Source: Candidatus Rhodoferax odensensis (GTDB lineage: Bacteria > Pseudomonadota > Gammaproteobacteria > Burkholderiales > Burkholderiaceae_C). From it: a DNA stretch of 64,000 nt. A model generated the notes under the pieces. It was given only the letters and a program-made list of their open reading frames with translations. It was not told the origin of the DNA and searched no databases. A program made the position numbers and the translations under genes. This document shows, piece by piece, positions 7,733 to 16,595 of this stretch (positions are counted from its first letter, which is position 1; every line of letters starts with the position of its first letter). The DNA lies in NCBI GenBank assembly GCA_016718405.1, contig JADKDJ010000033.1:434001-498000 (forward strand), read 5' to 3'.

Positions 7733-9694
7733 TCAGAACTTCCAGCGCAGCGCCGCGCTGACCGAGCGACCGGCCTCTGGGTAGATCGCCTGCGTCACGC
7801 CCGCAGTACAACGATAGGCCAAGGTGTAGTACTTGCTGTCAAACAGATTGTTGGCCGCCACGGACAACTCCGCGCCACCCCACTGATAGGCGTAGCGCAG
7901 ATCGGCTACGGCATAGCTGGGCATGCTGCAGGCGTTGTCGAAGTCGGGACTCTGCGATGCCACCCAGTTCACGCCGCCATTGAGGGTGTGGCCCGGCATC
8001 ACGCGCCACTGCGCGCGCAGCGCCACCGTCTGGTGCGGCACCAGCGGCAGGTCGCGCCCGCTATAGGCGCCAGCGGTAAAGCGCGCCTGGCGCACCGCAG
8101 CATTGACGTGCAGCTTGACACTGGGGCCCAGGTCGTGCTCGGTCTGCAGCTCAAGCCCCTGGCGCAGCGTCGGGTCGAAATTGACGTTGGCGCCGACACC
8201 GTTGTAGGAGTTGGGGTTGGCAATGATCGGGTCATACCCCAACTCACTGCGCAGCGCGCTTCGGTACCAGCGCAACTCGGCACGGCCACTGGCGTAGCGC
8301 CAGCGTGTGCCCAGTTCCAGGTCGCGCGAGGTCTGCGCTTGCAACACGGCGCCAGGCAGCGTAAAGCCGAGCTCATCAACGTTGGCCAGGCGGTAGCTAT
8401 TGCCGATGCGTGCATAGGCTGACCACGACGCGGACAAGGGTTGCGTCAAGCCCAGCTCCCAGGCGTGCTCGCGCGTGGTGCGGTCCACGCCCGAACTGTT
8501 GTCGCTTTGCTTGATCGACTCGCTGCGAAACCCGACAGCAAGACGCGTTCCTTGGGCCAGCGTCAAATCGTCCTTGACGTAGACCGCGTGTGTCTTCTGT
8601 TTGGCCACCGAACCCCACGCGCCCAGGGTCGTGCGGGTCCAGTCCGCCTGGTCGAAGCCCAGTACCAAGGCGTTGTCCAGGCCACCCAACTTGGCCTGTT
8701 GCTTGGCCCGCAAACCGAAATTCTTGGCGTCGACTTCATACTGATAGCCGGGCACGCCGGCTGTCAGGCTATCGAGTTCCTTGTGGCGTTGGCCACCGTC
8801 CAAGCCCAGCTGCCAACCACCCAGGTTGGCCTGTGCAAACACAGTGACACGGTCGTTGCCAATCGCCGCCGATTGGGTCGGCGAGGTGGTTTGCGCGGGG
8901 TTGGCTTCGACCTGCGCCGCGCTGAGGGCTCCCGGCAAGCCGGTGTCGAGCTTGTCGTTGGCGTACCGCAGGCCCAGGCGCAGCCAGTCGTTGGCCCACT
9001 GGCCGCTCACGGCAACACCATCCTGATCCGACTGGAAGTTGTCACGGTGGTTGTCGGCACGCCGCTTGTTGGCCGCGACATCGGCCGAGAAATCGCCTGC
9101 GACCCACGTGGCATTGGCGCGCGCCTCGCGCAGTCCGAAGCTGCCAACCGCCGCGTAAACCGCCACCCCGCTTTTGCGCGCGCTGCCGCTGCCGGCCTTG
9201 GTGGTGATGACGATGGCGCCGCCGGTGGCCCCGTCGCCGTACAGCACGGCGGCACTGCCGCGAATCACTTCAATGCGCTCGACCGAATCGATGTTGATAC
9301 CCGCCAGACGCGTGCCGCCCAGGTCGGCCTCATTGATCTTGATGCCATCCACAATCACCGCCTGGTTGCTGCCAGCGGTGGCACCAAAACCGCGCAGGTC
9401 CAGACCGTAGTCGCCGCCCCCATAGAAGTCGAGCCGACCGGGCACGCCCAGCAGCTTGATGATGGCCTCGTTGACGGTGGCCACGCCCGCGCGCTCGATC
9501 TCGGCGGCGGTTATCACGCTCACGCCAAAAGGCAGTGCGTCGGCGGCCTCGGCGAAACGGGTGGCCGACACCATGACGGGCGCCAGCTGGGCCGACGCCA
9601 CCACGGTTTGCGCGCCCGCGGGCGCAAAGGGAAAAGCGGCGGCCAGCGCCAACGACAACGCGCCGCGGCGCACAAGGAAAGTACCAGTTTTCAT
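7733..9694 (-). CDS. btuB: TonB-dependent vitamin B12 receptor (BtuB-like)
   Basis: Outer-membrane beta-barrel that imports corrinoid using TonB energy. The 653-residue protein begins MKTGTFLVRR with a signal peptide ending near AGAQT. A plug domain follows (LAPVMVSATRF, FGVSVITAAEIERAG, VERIEVIRGSAAVLYGDGA) and then a long barrel ending in Phe (ALRWKF), the usual outer-membrane C-terminal signature. The ATG at 9694 is chosen over an upstream in-frame start at 9745, which would lie in the riboswitch expression region. A cobalamin riboswitch directly upstream sets the substrate assignment and predicts repression when B12 is abundant. Confidence 0.93.
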   Translation of the reverse strand: MKTGTFLVRRGALSLALAAAFPFAPAGAQTVVASAQLAPVMVSATRFAEAADALPFGVSVITAAEIERAGVATVNEAIIKLLGVPGRLDFYGGGDYGLDLRGFGATAGSNQAVIVDGIKINEADLGGTRLAGINIDSVERIEVIRGSAAVLYGDGATGGAIVITTKAGSGSARKSGVAVYAAVGSFGLREARANATWVAGDFSADVAANKRRADNHRDNFQSDQDGVAVSGQWANDWLRLGLRYANDKLDTGLPGALSAAQVEANPAQTTSPTQSAAIGNDRVTVFAQANLGGWQLGLDGGQRHKELDSLTAGVPGYQYEVDAKNFGLRAKQQAKLGGLDNALVLGFDQADWTRTTLGAWGSVAKQKTHAVYVKDDLTLAQGTRLAVGFRSESIKQSDNSSGVDRTTREHAWELGLTQPLSASWSAYARIGNSYRLANVDELGFTLPGAVLQAQTSRDLELGTRWRYASGRAELRWYRSALRSELGYDPIIANPNSYNGVGANVNFDPTLRQGLELQTEHDLGPSVKLHVNAAVRQARFTAGAYSGRDLPLVPHQTVALRAQWRVMPGHTLNGGVNWVASQSPDFDNACSMPSYAVADLRYAYQWGGAELSVAANNLFDSKYYTLAYRCTAGVTQAIYPEAGRSVSAALRWKF

Positions 9695-9779
9695 AATGAA
9701 GAAGCAAAGCCCGAAAAGTGCTCTGTCCGTCGTCCCCGACGGCACCTGAGCGTCACGGCCGCACGCACGCGTGCAGCCA

Positions 9780-9999
9780 CCGTGTTGGCCGGTATCCGGG
9801 CTGGTGGAGCAACTTCCATCGCCTTCCCAAGCGCGTGTTCAAAACGCTCAGTGGCTGTGATGGAAGCGGAGCCGGTGAAGGCCCGTCCACTTACCGTTGC
9901 GGGGGCAGCGCAGGTTAGGGTTTGGGTCGCGCACATTGCCTGGCAATGTGAAAGCCGTGGCCCCTCCTGCTTCCCGTTGAACTGCGGCGTGTGAACCAC
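9780..9999 (-). promoter_or_regulatory. Cobalamin riboswitch (AdoCbl leader)
   Basis: Minus-strand leader of btuB. It contains the near-invariant core GCTGCCCCCGCAACGGTAAG (complement of about 9896-9915), an upstream GGGAAGCAGG segment, CCACTGAG and GGGAAGG elements, and the B12 box AGCCCGGATACCGGCC (complement of 9787-9802). Together these are diagnostic of the cobalamin class. Downstream, a perfect 6-bp hairpin CCGTCG/CGACGG at 9727-9742 lies between the aptamer and the btuB start and may be part of the expression platform. The outer boundaries are approximate because I could not fold it. Confidence 0.93.
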
Positions 10000-10064
10000 A
10001 CCGCGAGCACCAACGCCGCGATTTTACAGCCGCTTGCTGTCTCAAACCCTACAATGCGAGGTCT

Positions 10065-10295
10065 ATGTCGAACCCACCGCAAATCGACCAAATCACGGAT
10101 CGCGTGGAACGCCTGCTGGTGCGTTATGGCGAACTGCAGCGCACCAATGCGCTGCTGAGCGCGCAGGTGGAGAGTTTGACCCGCGAGCGCGACTCGCTCA
10201 AGTCCAGGCTCGGTGCGGCTAGAGCCAGGGTCGATGCCCTGCTTGAACGCCTGCCCGAGGTGAGCGCGGCCAACGCGACAAAAGGCTCAGCATGA
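10065..10295 (+). CDS. ZapB-like small coiled-coil protein (TIGR02449 type)
   Basis: A 76-residue protein, nearly all predicted coiled coil (residues 8-62, heptad-like Leu spacing in VERLLVRYGELQRTNALLSA). Such proteins are regularly encoded just before zapA in beta- and gammaproteobacteria and are annotated TIGR02449 or ZapB-like. A role in Z-ring organisation alongside ZapA is inferred from context. The ATG lies 9 bases after a TACAAT box (10050-10055) that could be its -10 element. Its last codons overlap the zapA ATG in the ATGA form, so the two are translationally coupled. Confidence 0.8.
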   Translation: MSNPPQIDQITDRVERLLVRYGELQRTNALLSAQVESLTRERDSLKSRLGAARARVDALLERLPEVSAANATKGSA

Positions 10296-10642
10296 AACAA
10301 CTCGAAGTTCAAATCATGGGGCAAAGCTATCTGCTGAGTTGCCCCGAAGGCGGCGACGCAAGGTTGCTCGACGCCGTGGAACGGGTCGACACCGCCATGT
10401 GCAAGATTCGCGACGGCGGCAAGGTGCGCGCACGTGACCGCATTGCGGTGCTGGCGGCGCTCAATCTGGCTTTTGATTTGGCCGACCGCGGCGCGACGCC
10501 AAGTCCAGCGGCACCGGCCGCCATCCGCGACAGCACAGGCACGCACCAGCAGTCACTGGCCCCGGCCGAAGAGAACCTGTTGCTGAACTCCCTGCTGGAG
10601 CGCCTTGACGAGGCGCTGGCAGACGACGGCCGATTGCTCTGA
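10292..10642 (+). CDS. zapA: Cell division protein ZapA
   Basis: Cytoplasmic FtsZ-associated protein that bundles protofilaments at the Z-ring. The 116-residue product has the ZapA N-terminal beta segment (KQLEVQIMGQSYLLSCPEG), the dimer helix with VERVDTAMCKIRDGGKVRARDRIAVLAALNLAFDLA, and a C-terminal acidic tail. The start overlaps the preceding ZapB-like gene by 4 bp. It is followed by the 6S RNA gene, the conserved zapA-ssrS order of proteobacteria. Confidence 0.93.
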   Translation: MKQLEVQIMGQSYLLSCPEGGDARLLDAVERVDTAMCKIRDGGKVRARDRIAVLAALNLAFDLADRGATPSPAAPAAIRDSTGTHQQSLAPAEENLLLNSLLERLDEALADDGRLL

Positions 10643-10691
10643 CATGGCAGGCGGCGCCGGTCACCGCCAGACGCAACGCGCCTACTCCTTC

Positions 10692-10714
10692 AGCCGCTTA
10701 TCGGGCGGCTTTGT
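10692..10714 (+). terminator. Possible terminator after zapA
   Basis: The inverted repeat AGCCGC/GCGGCT (10692-10697 and 10705-10710) is followed by a short, interrupted T-rich stretch. It sits between zapA and the 6S promoter. The T tract is weak, so this may be only a partial terminator. Confidence 0.4.
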
Positions 10715-10754
10715 CAAGTTGATTTTTTCAACCACGCGTGATGCGGCAGGGCCC

Positions 10755-10760
10755 TACAAT
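10755..10760 (+). promoter_or_regulatory. -10 box of the 6S RNA promoter
   Basis: TACAAT lies 6 bases before the G at 10767 where the closing stem of 6S RNA begins. That is the right spacing for a sigma70 start site. No good -35 hexamer is visible 16-18 bases upstream. Confidence 0.6.
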
Positions 10761-10766
10761 GGACTC

Positions 10767-10937
10767 GTCTGCAGTGCCGTTGGGCTTTATATTTCCTTGA
10801 ACCAATGCTCATAGAGCCCGGGCTTGGAACATTGCCTGGCGGGTGTGATCATCTCGCGTCAGATGAACCCGAAGCCAACGCTGACCTCGCCCACCTGAAC
10901 CCCGGTTCAGGATGCCGGTCCAGTGGCACTTGCAGAC
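10767..10937 (+). ncRNA. ssrS: 6S RNA
   Basis: Regulatory RNA that binds the sigma70 RNA polymerase holoenzyme by mimicking an open promoter. Evidence is position (directly after zapA), a TACAAT box 6 bases upstream, a length of about 171 nt, and a closing stem. The 5' end GTCTGCAGTGCC pairs with the 3' GGCACTTGCAGAC with one bulge. Internal arms rich in G/C (GAGCCCGGGC, CCCCGGTTCAGG) fit the long imperfect hairpin. The ends are inferred from pairing; I could not fold the whole molecule. Confidence 0.82.
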
Positions 10938-10952
10938 ACTGTCTCTCCGTGC

Positions 10953-11771
10953 ATGCCGCCTTATATTCCCCTGATTACTGAACTTGCCCTGCTGGGGCTG
11001 GCGACCGGCTTTCTGGCCGGGCTGCTGGGCATTGGTGGGGGCATGTTGATGGTGCCTTTCATCACCTTGATCCTGTCGCAGCGAGGCGTGGCCAACGACT
11101 TGTCGATCAAGATGGCCATCGCGACCTCGATGGCCACTATCCTGTTCACATCCATATCCAGTGTGCGCGCGCATCACCAGCACGCAGCGGTGCGCTGGGA
11201 TCTGGTCAAGGGTCTGGCGCCGGGCATCGTACTGGGCGCCGCGCTGGCCAGCCTGGGCGTGTTTGCGCTGCTCAAGGGTTCGGTGTTGGCGATAGTCTTT
11301 GGTGTCTTCGTTGGCTTCTCGGCGACCCAGATGTTTCTCGACCGCAAACCCGCCGCAGCGCGCCAGATGCCTGGTGTGCCGGGTCAGTGGGCTGCCGGTG
11401 GGACGATCGGCTTTTTGTCTGGGCTGGTGGGGGCCGGTGGCGGCTTCATCAGCGTACCGTTCATGACCTGGTGCAATGTCGCCATGCACAACGCGGTGGC
11501 CACCAGCGCGGCGCTTGGGTTTCCGATCGCCCTGTCGAATGCGCTGGGCTACGCCATCGGCGGGCAGTCGGTCACGGGCTTGCCAACCGGCTCGTTCGGC
11601 TACATCTGGCTGCCAGCACTGGCGGTGATAGCCAGTTGCAGCGTGCTCACCGCCCCGCTAGGTGCGCGCGCGGCGCATCGCCTCCCGGTCAAAAAGCTCA
11701 AGCGCGTGTTCGCCAGCGTGCTGTATGCGCTGGGCGCTTACATGCTCTACAAGGGTGTGCGCGGCGGATAG
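10953..11771 (+). CDS. TauE/SafE family membrane permease (sulfite/organosulfonate exporter type)
   Basis: Polytopic inner-membrane protein of the TSUP family, whose members export sulfite, sulfoacetate or related anions. The 272-residue product shows the two-repeat architecture: LLGIGGGMLMVPF in the first half and LSGLVGAGGGFISVPFM in the second, with about eight hydrophobic segments. I chose the ATG at 10953 (MPPYIPL); a GTG at 10923 would lie inside 6S RNA. Only 15 bases separate the 6S 3' end from this start, so its mRNA may come from read-through. The substrate cannot be assigned. Confidence 0.88.
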   Translation: MPPYIPLITELALLGLATGFLAGLLGIGGGMLMVPFITLILSQRGVANDLSIKMAIATSMATILFTSISSVRAHHQHAAVRWDLVKGLAPGIVLGAALASLGVFALLKGSVLAIVFGVFVGFSATQMFLDRKPAAARQMPGVPGQWAAGGTIGFLSGLVGAGGGFISVPFMTWCNVAMHNAVATSAALGFPIALSNALGYAIGGQSVTGLPTGSFGYIWLPALAVIASCSVLTAPLGARAAHRLPVKKLKRVFASVLYALGAYMLYKGVRGG

Positions 11772-11807
11772 ACCGCTACGCGTGGCTGCGGTCTGTCCCG
11801 CAAGGTC

Positions 11808-14213
11808 TCAGGTAGGCAAGTTAGCGCGCAGACGCTCCAGTTCATCGGCTGGCAAACCGGGCGAACACAAAAATCCCTGAAACGACTCGCAGTCCAGCGC
11901 TGCCAGATAGTCGCGCTGCGCCAGCGTCTCCACCCCTTCTGCGACGACCGACAAGCCCAGCGCGCGCGCCATGCCGATGGTGGCGCTGACGATGGCGCGG
12001 TCGCTCTCGTCGTTGGGTAGGCCCATGACAAAGGAACGGTCGATCTTGAGTTTGGAGATCGGAAACTTCTTCAGATAGGCCAAGCTCGAATAGCCGGTAC
12101 CAAAATCGTCGATCGACATACCCACGCCCAGGCCAGCCAGTTGATGCAGGCGCGCCAGCGTCTCGTCCACATCCTTGACCAGAATCGATTCGGTCAACTC
12201 CAGCTCCAGCAGATCGGCACGCAAGCCAACCGCCTGAATCGCGCGCTCGATTCGCTGCACAAAGTCGGCTTGCTGGAACTGCATGGCCGATACGTTGATC
12301 GACACTGTCACAGCCTGTCCAGCGGCCTGCCAGATGGCGGCCTGACGAACCGCCTCGCCCAACACCCAGTTGCCAATGGCCACAATGAAGCCTGTCTCTT
12401 CGGCAAGCGGAATGAACAACGCAGGCGAGACTTTTCCGAACTCCGAATCAGTCCAACGGATCAGTGCCTCCACGCCCAGCAGGCGGCCGCTATCGAGCGC
12501 AATTTGTGGCTGGTAGTGCAGGCAAAACAGACTCTTCTCCATGGCCTGGCGCATGGCATGGTCCATCTTCATGCGCGAGAGCAGGTCCACGTTCATCTGC
12601 GGCTGGTAAAAGCGGAAATTGCCACGACCGTGCTCCTTGACCCGATACATGGCGATGTCGGCGTACTTGATCAGCTCGTCAAGCGTGCGCCCATCCTCGG
12701 GGTACAAGGCCACACCAATACTGCAGCCGACCGAGAAGCTCATCTCATCGACCTGGAACGGCCGTGACATGACCTCGAGAATGCGGCGTGCTGCGATTTC
12801 GGCACCATAGGCGTCGGCGTCGTGCAGGAACACCAGGAACTCGTCGCCGCCGAGGCGGCACAGGGTGTCCACGTCGCGCAGCGCCTGGCCGACACGGCGC
12901 GCCACTTCGACCAGCACCCGGTCGCCGAACAAGTGGCCGAGCGAATCATTGATGTTCTTGAACCGGTCCAGGTCCAGAAACAGGATTGCAAAACGCCCTC
13001 CGCTGCGTTCGGCGATGTTGAGCGAAAACTCAACCCGCTGCGACAGCAGCAGGCGATTGGGCAGACCGGTCAAGACGTCGCTGTAAGCCAGCTGTTCAAT
13101 GCGCTGCTGCGCCGCGATGCGCTCGGTGTTGTCCTTGAAGAAACCGATGGTGTTGAGCACGGCGCCGCTCTCGTCGCGCAGCAGCACCCACGATATCTGG
13201 ACGGCAAACGTGCTCCGGCTGGCTTGACTGCTCCACGCGTCGCCCTCCCAGAAGCCCTCTTCGGCCAGTTTTCGCTCAATACGCGCAAACAAGCCGGGGT
13301 CCAGCGGTTCATGAAACAGCTCACGCGCCGGCGTGCCAATGAGTTGCTGCTGCGCCTTGTTCAACAAACGCTCGCAGACCGGGTTGACCGCCAGGATCAG
13401 AAACTCAGGGCCGGTAATGAAGATCGCGTCCAGGCTCGACTCGAACACCTTGGCAGCAAGGCGCTGGCGCGACTCGGCATCGACGCGCTGGGTAATGTCG
13501 CGAAATGAGAAGACGCGACCGATCGCGCGGCCCCGGCTGTATTGTGGCAGCGTCACGCGCTCGAGCAAGCGCCCGGAGTGCAGCTCCAGCACGTCGGTAG
13601 CCTGCACTGGGCGAGAGCGCTCAATCTCGATCAGTCGCGCCTGGTAGGCTTCACGCTCCACCACGCAACCGGCCAGGTACTGGTAGAGCGCCTGGTCGTT
13701 GCGCTGCAACAGCAGTTCTTCGGGCAGGTCCCACAGGCGGGCAAAGTGGCGGTTGTAGTTGCGCACGCTGCCACTGAGGTCGGTCACCAGGATGCCGTCC
13801 GCAGTGGACTCCAGCGTGGCACGCAGTTCCGCCATCAGCCGCTCGTGCGACGCCTCGATTCGCCGCTGCTGGCGCATATCCTGCATGCTGACCAGGAACA
13901 CACTGTTGTGTTGGTCCACCGGCAAGCGACTGACGCGCCGCTCAACCGCTATGGGCACGCCCAGGTTGGAGCGGACCATGGTCTCCGAATGAATCTGGTG
14001 CGAGAGACCGGCCGCGACGTCCTCCCAGAAGAACTGGTCTTCTGGTGTGGCGGTCAGTTCAATGACCGCCTTGCCCACGAGCTCGTGCTCGGTGAGGTCA
14101 AGCAAGGCACAGGCGGCAGGGTTGACTGCAACGATTCGCAAGGTCATGGGATCGACCAGCCAGACCGACTCCAGCATGGCGTTCAGCACCGCTTGCCAAG
14201 ACGCGGGCATCAT
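11808..14213 (-). CDS. PAS-PAS-PAS-GGDEF-EAL c-di-GMP signalling protein
   Basis: Bifunctional-type protein for synthesis and breakdown of cyclic di-GMP. It has about 801 residues: three PAS sensor domains (roughly 1-115, 130-245, 255-375), a GGDEF domain with intact GGDEF (455-459) and an RxxD product-inhibition site (RDVD, 446-449), then an EAL domain with intact EAL (582-584) and DDFGTGYSS. Both catalytic signatures are complete, so either activity is possible. No membrane segment is obvious, so it is likely cytosolic. Its ATG overlaps the stop of the upstream HD-GYP gene (ATGATG), which implies coupled expression of the two. Confidence 0.93.
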   Translation of the reverse strand: MMPASWQAVLNAMLESVWLVDPMTLRIVAVNPAACALLDLTEHELVGKAVIELTATPEDQFFWEDVAAGLSHQIHSETMVRSNLGVPIAVERRVSRLPVDQHNSVFLVSMQDMRQQRRIEASHERLMAELRATLESTADGILVTDLSGSVRNYNRHFARLWDLPEELLLQRNDQALYQYLAGCVVEREAYQARLIEIERSRPVQATDVLELHSGRLLERVTLPQYSRGRAIGRVFSFRDITQRVDAESRQRLAAKVFESSLDAIFITGPEFLILAVNPVCERLLNKAQQQLIGTPARELFHEPLDPGLFARIERKLAEEGFWEGDAWSSQASRSTFAVQISWVLLRDESGAVLNTIGFFKDNTERIAAQQRIEQLAYSDVLTGLPNRLLLSQRVEFSLNIAERSGGRFAILFLDLDRFKNINDSLGHLFGDRVLVEVARRVGQALRDVDTLCRLGGDEFLVFLHDADAYGAEIAARRILEVMSRPFQVDEMSFSVGCSIGVALYPEDGRTLDELIKYADIAMYRVKEHGRGNFRFYQPQMNVDLLSRMKMDHAMRQAMEKSLFCLHYQPQIALDSGRLLGVEALIRWTDSEFGKVSPALFIPLAEETGFIVAIGNWVLGEAVRQAAIWQAAGQAVTVSINVSAMQFQQADFVQRIERAIQAVGLRADLLELELTESILVKDVDETLARLHQLAGLGVGMSIDDFGTGYSSLAYLKKFPISKLKIDRSFVMGLPNDESDRAIVSATIGMARALGLSVVAEGVETLAQRDYLAALDCESFQGFLCSPGLPADELERLRANLPT

Positions 14214-15532
14214 GGCTGCGACTCCGGCGGATTGGGGTCGGCCGCGCGCTCGAAGAAGTAGCACATGCGCCGACGCGGCGAGAGGTAGTCGAACGCCTCG
14301 CGCGGCAGGGCCAGGGGTTTGAGGCTGCGTCGAATGCCCAGCGCGGGCATCTGCTCCAGGTCCATGATCAAAGCCTCGTCTTTGTCGACACCGCGCTGGT
14401 AAACAATGACCTTGGGCTTCAAAGGGCGCGACGAATTGACCGACACCACCAATGCGTAGCGATCGTCCATCAGTTGCACCACCGAGCCCGGTGGATAGAC
14501 CCCCATCATGCGAATGAACGCGCTCAGCACCGCCGGGTCGAACCGACTCTTGTGTTGCGCAAAGATCAGTGACAGTGCTTCATGCGGCGTGATGGCGGCG
14601 CTGGGCTTGCCGGGATTGCACAGGTTGTCATAGCGATTGACCAGCGCCAGGGCTTTGGCCATCGGGCTGATCCGGTCACCCTTGAGCTTGGCGGGAAAGC
14701 CGCTGCCATCGACCAGCTCGTGATGCTGGGCCACCACTTGCACCACGCTCTGGGGTAACTCGATACGCTCGCAAATACCAACGCCTTGCACCACATGGTC
14801 CTGGTAGAGCTTGTACTCGGCCGACGAAAAGCTGTCGTCCATCCAGCGCACCCGCACCGGCAGCGCACTCTTGCCGATATCGTGCAAAAAACCCGCCGTT
14901 CCCAAGTCCAGCATGTCACTGTGCGCCAATTTGAGCGACTTGCCCAACAGCAAGGACAGCACCATCACGTTGACCGGATGCATGGTGGCCCGGTCGCCCA
15001 TGCCCTCAGACAGCAGACGGATGGACGACTCCCCATCACCTAGCAGCTCGGTCACAAAATCAGTCACCATCGTCAGGCATTGATCACGCGCTGCCTGCGG
15101 CTTGGCCACATAGGTGTCCACGACTTGCCGGTACTGTCGAATCGCCTCGCCAAAGCGCCGGTCACAGGCCAACAAGCTCTGCTGCTGCGCTGCGATCAGC
15201 GCCGCGTGCTGACGGCGCACAGCCAGTGCCCGCCCATCTTCAAGTGGCGCCGCCGGTGCAGGCCCGGCAGACCCGGCTTGTGCCGAATCACCTGCGACGC
15301 CCCCATCGGGCGGCAGGGCCTCGGGGTCGCTCTTGTGAGCGATATAGCGTACGCGAGCCAAACCCAGGCCACGAATGACCTCGATCTGCTTTGGCGAGGA
15401 GATCTTGAAACTTCCGGTTGGAAAGGGATGCGCCATCCAGCCGAGCTCGAGCTCGACGAACATGCCAATTCGAAGCTGGCTGACCTCTACGAAGCCGGGT
15501 TCACTGTCGGGGTTGACAGATTTGTTCGTCAT
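14210..15532 (-). CDS. HD-GYP domain protein (c-di-GMP phosphodiesterase type, GFP variant)
   Basis: Likely hydrolyses c-di-GMP. The 440-residue protein has an N-terminal DUF3391-like region (residues 15-70, QLRIGMFVELELGWMAHPF) and a central HD-GYP domain with HDIGK (217-221) and HHELVDGSGFP (270-280). The usual Tyr of the GYP triad is Phe279 here, while HHExxDGxG is intact. A C-terminal extension of about 100 residues follows the domain. It is translationally coupled to the GGDEF-EAL gene downstream. The Tyr-to-Phe change is conservative, so activity is plausible but not shown. Confidence 0.9.
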   Translation of the reverse strand: MTNKSVNPDSEPGFVEVSQLRIGMFVELELGWMAHPFPTGSFKISSPKQIEVIRGLGLARVRYIAHKSDPEALPPDGGVAGDSAQAGSAGPAPAAPLEDGRALAVRRQHAALIAAQQQSLLACDRRFGEAIRQYRQVVDTYVAKPQAARDQCLTMVTDFVTELLGDGESSIRLLSEGMGDRATMHPVNVMVLSLLLGKSLKLAHSDMLDLGTAGFLHDIGKSALPVRVRWMDDSFSSAEYKLYQDHVVQGVGICERIELPQSVVQVVAQHHELVDGSGFPAKLKGDRISPMAKALALVNRYDNLCNPGKPSAAITPHEALSLIFAQHKSRFDPAVLSAFIRMMGVYPPGSVVQLMDDRYALVVSVNSSRPLKPKVIVYQRGVDKDEALIMDLEQMPALGIRRSLKPLALPREAFDYLSPRRRMCYFFERAADPNPPESQP

Positions 15533-15799
15533 AGACTCATCCCTGATGGCGCCTTATTGGTATCGGCATTCCAGCGCGCTTGCTTAAGATCGGGACAAGG
15601 CTTATGTTAGTCAAAGCCGGGCCGACTGGAAAGCCGCGAAGCTGTGACTTTCTTCACAGCAAGCAAGATGCCACTGTACCCGATGCTATGGATTTTGCAG
15701 CGAATCGGCAGCGACTTTTTTTGATCCACAACGGCCACTGACGCGCTGCGTGTTTCGGCTTTGCGCACTATGATGCCGACTACTCACGTAGGAGCGCCG

Positions 15800-16519
15800 A
15801 TGATCGACCTGTATTACTGGCCCACGCCCAATGGCTGGAAGATTTCCATCATGCTCGAAGAGTGTGGCCTGCCATACCGAGTGGTGCCGGTCAACATCGG
15901 CAAGGGAAACCAGTTCACGCCCGAGTTTCTGGCGATCAGCCCGAACAACCGGATGCCGGCCATCGTGGACCAGACGCCCAATGGCGGCGGCGCGCCGATT
16001 TCGGTGTTCGAGAGCGGCGCGATCCTCATCTATCTGGCCGAAAAGACTGGTCAGTTTCTACCGACCGATTTGCGCGGCCGCCATCTGGTGCTGCAGTGGC
16101 TGATGTGGCAAATGGGCGGCCTGGGCCCGATGGCTGGGCAGAACGGCCATTTCCTGCTGTACGCGCCCGAAAAAGTGCCCTATGCGATCGATCGCTACGG
16201 CAAGGAGGTCAACCGGCTCTATGGTGTGCTGGACAGGCAGCTTGCTTGCACCGGCGCCTTCGTTGCCGGCGCGGATTACTCGATTGCCGACATGGCGATC
16301 TTCCCGTGGGTGCGCACGCACAAGGCGCAGCAGGTGGCACTCGACGATTTTCCGCAGGTGCAGCGCTGGTACAACGCTCTGTTTGAGCGCCCCGCCACCA
16401 AGCGGGGCCTGGACTTGGGCAAGGAACTGCGCGCGGGGATGCTGACCGAAGATGCGCGCAAGTCCCTGTTTGGCCAGACCGCGCAGAGTGTGCGCTCAGG
16501 TGAGCACCGCGTGGGGTGA
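15800..16519 (+). CDS. Glutathione S-transferase family protein (YghU/YfcG-like)
   Basis: Glutathione-dependent enzyme with an N-terminal thioredoxin-like domain (residues 1-85: LYYWPTPNGWKISIMLEEC, and NRMPAIVD with the conserved cis-Pro) and an all-helical C-terminal domain. The 239-residue length and NGWKI motif resemble the nu-class/YfcG-YghU group, which act as disulfide-bond oxidoreductases; this is family knowledge. GGAG at 15791-15794 fixes the ATG at 15800. The 267 bp upstream, shared with the divergent HD-GYP gene, shows nothing else I can name. Confidence 0.9.
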   Translation: MIDLYYWPTPNGWKISIMLEECGLPYRVVPVNIGKGNQFTPEFLAISPNNRMPAIVDQTPNGGGAPISVFESGAILIYLAEKTGQFLPTDLRGRHLVLQWLMWQMGGLGPMAGQNGHFLLYAPEKVPYAIDRYGKEVNRLYGVLDRQLACTGAFVAGADYSIADMAIFPWVRTHKAQQVALDDFPQVQRWYNALFERPATKRGLDLGKELRAGMLTEDARKSLFGQTAQSVRSGEHRVG

Positions 16520-16595
16520 AGCACACCCCCGGCTGCACGCGCTGCGGCATTCGCGTCGATGAGGTCAGTTTTCGAGATTAACGTGTGAGGTCATC

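Noticed and set aside
8441..9994. Plus-strand open frame of 517 codons opposite btuB and the riboswitch
   Set aside because: It is a shadow of the btuB reading frame. The minus strand has a signal peptide, TonB plug and barrel ending, while this frame has low-complexity Arg/Gln/Gly content.
10923..10952. GTG at 10923 as the start of the TauE/SafE permease
   Set aside because: It lies in the 3' closing stem of 6S RNA, and the extra residues add nothing family-like; the ATG at 10953 gives a normal start.
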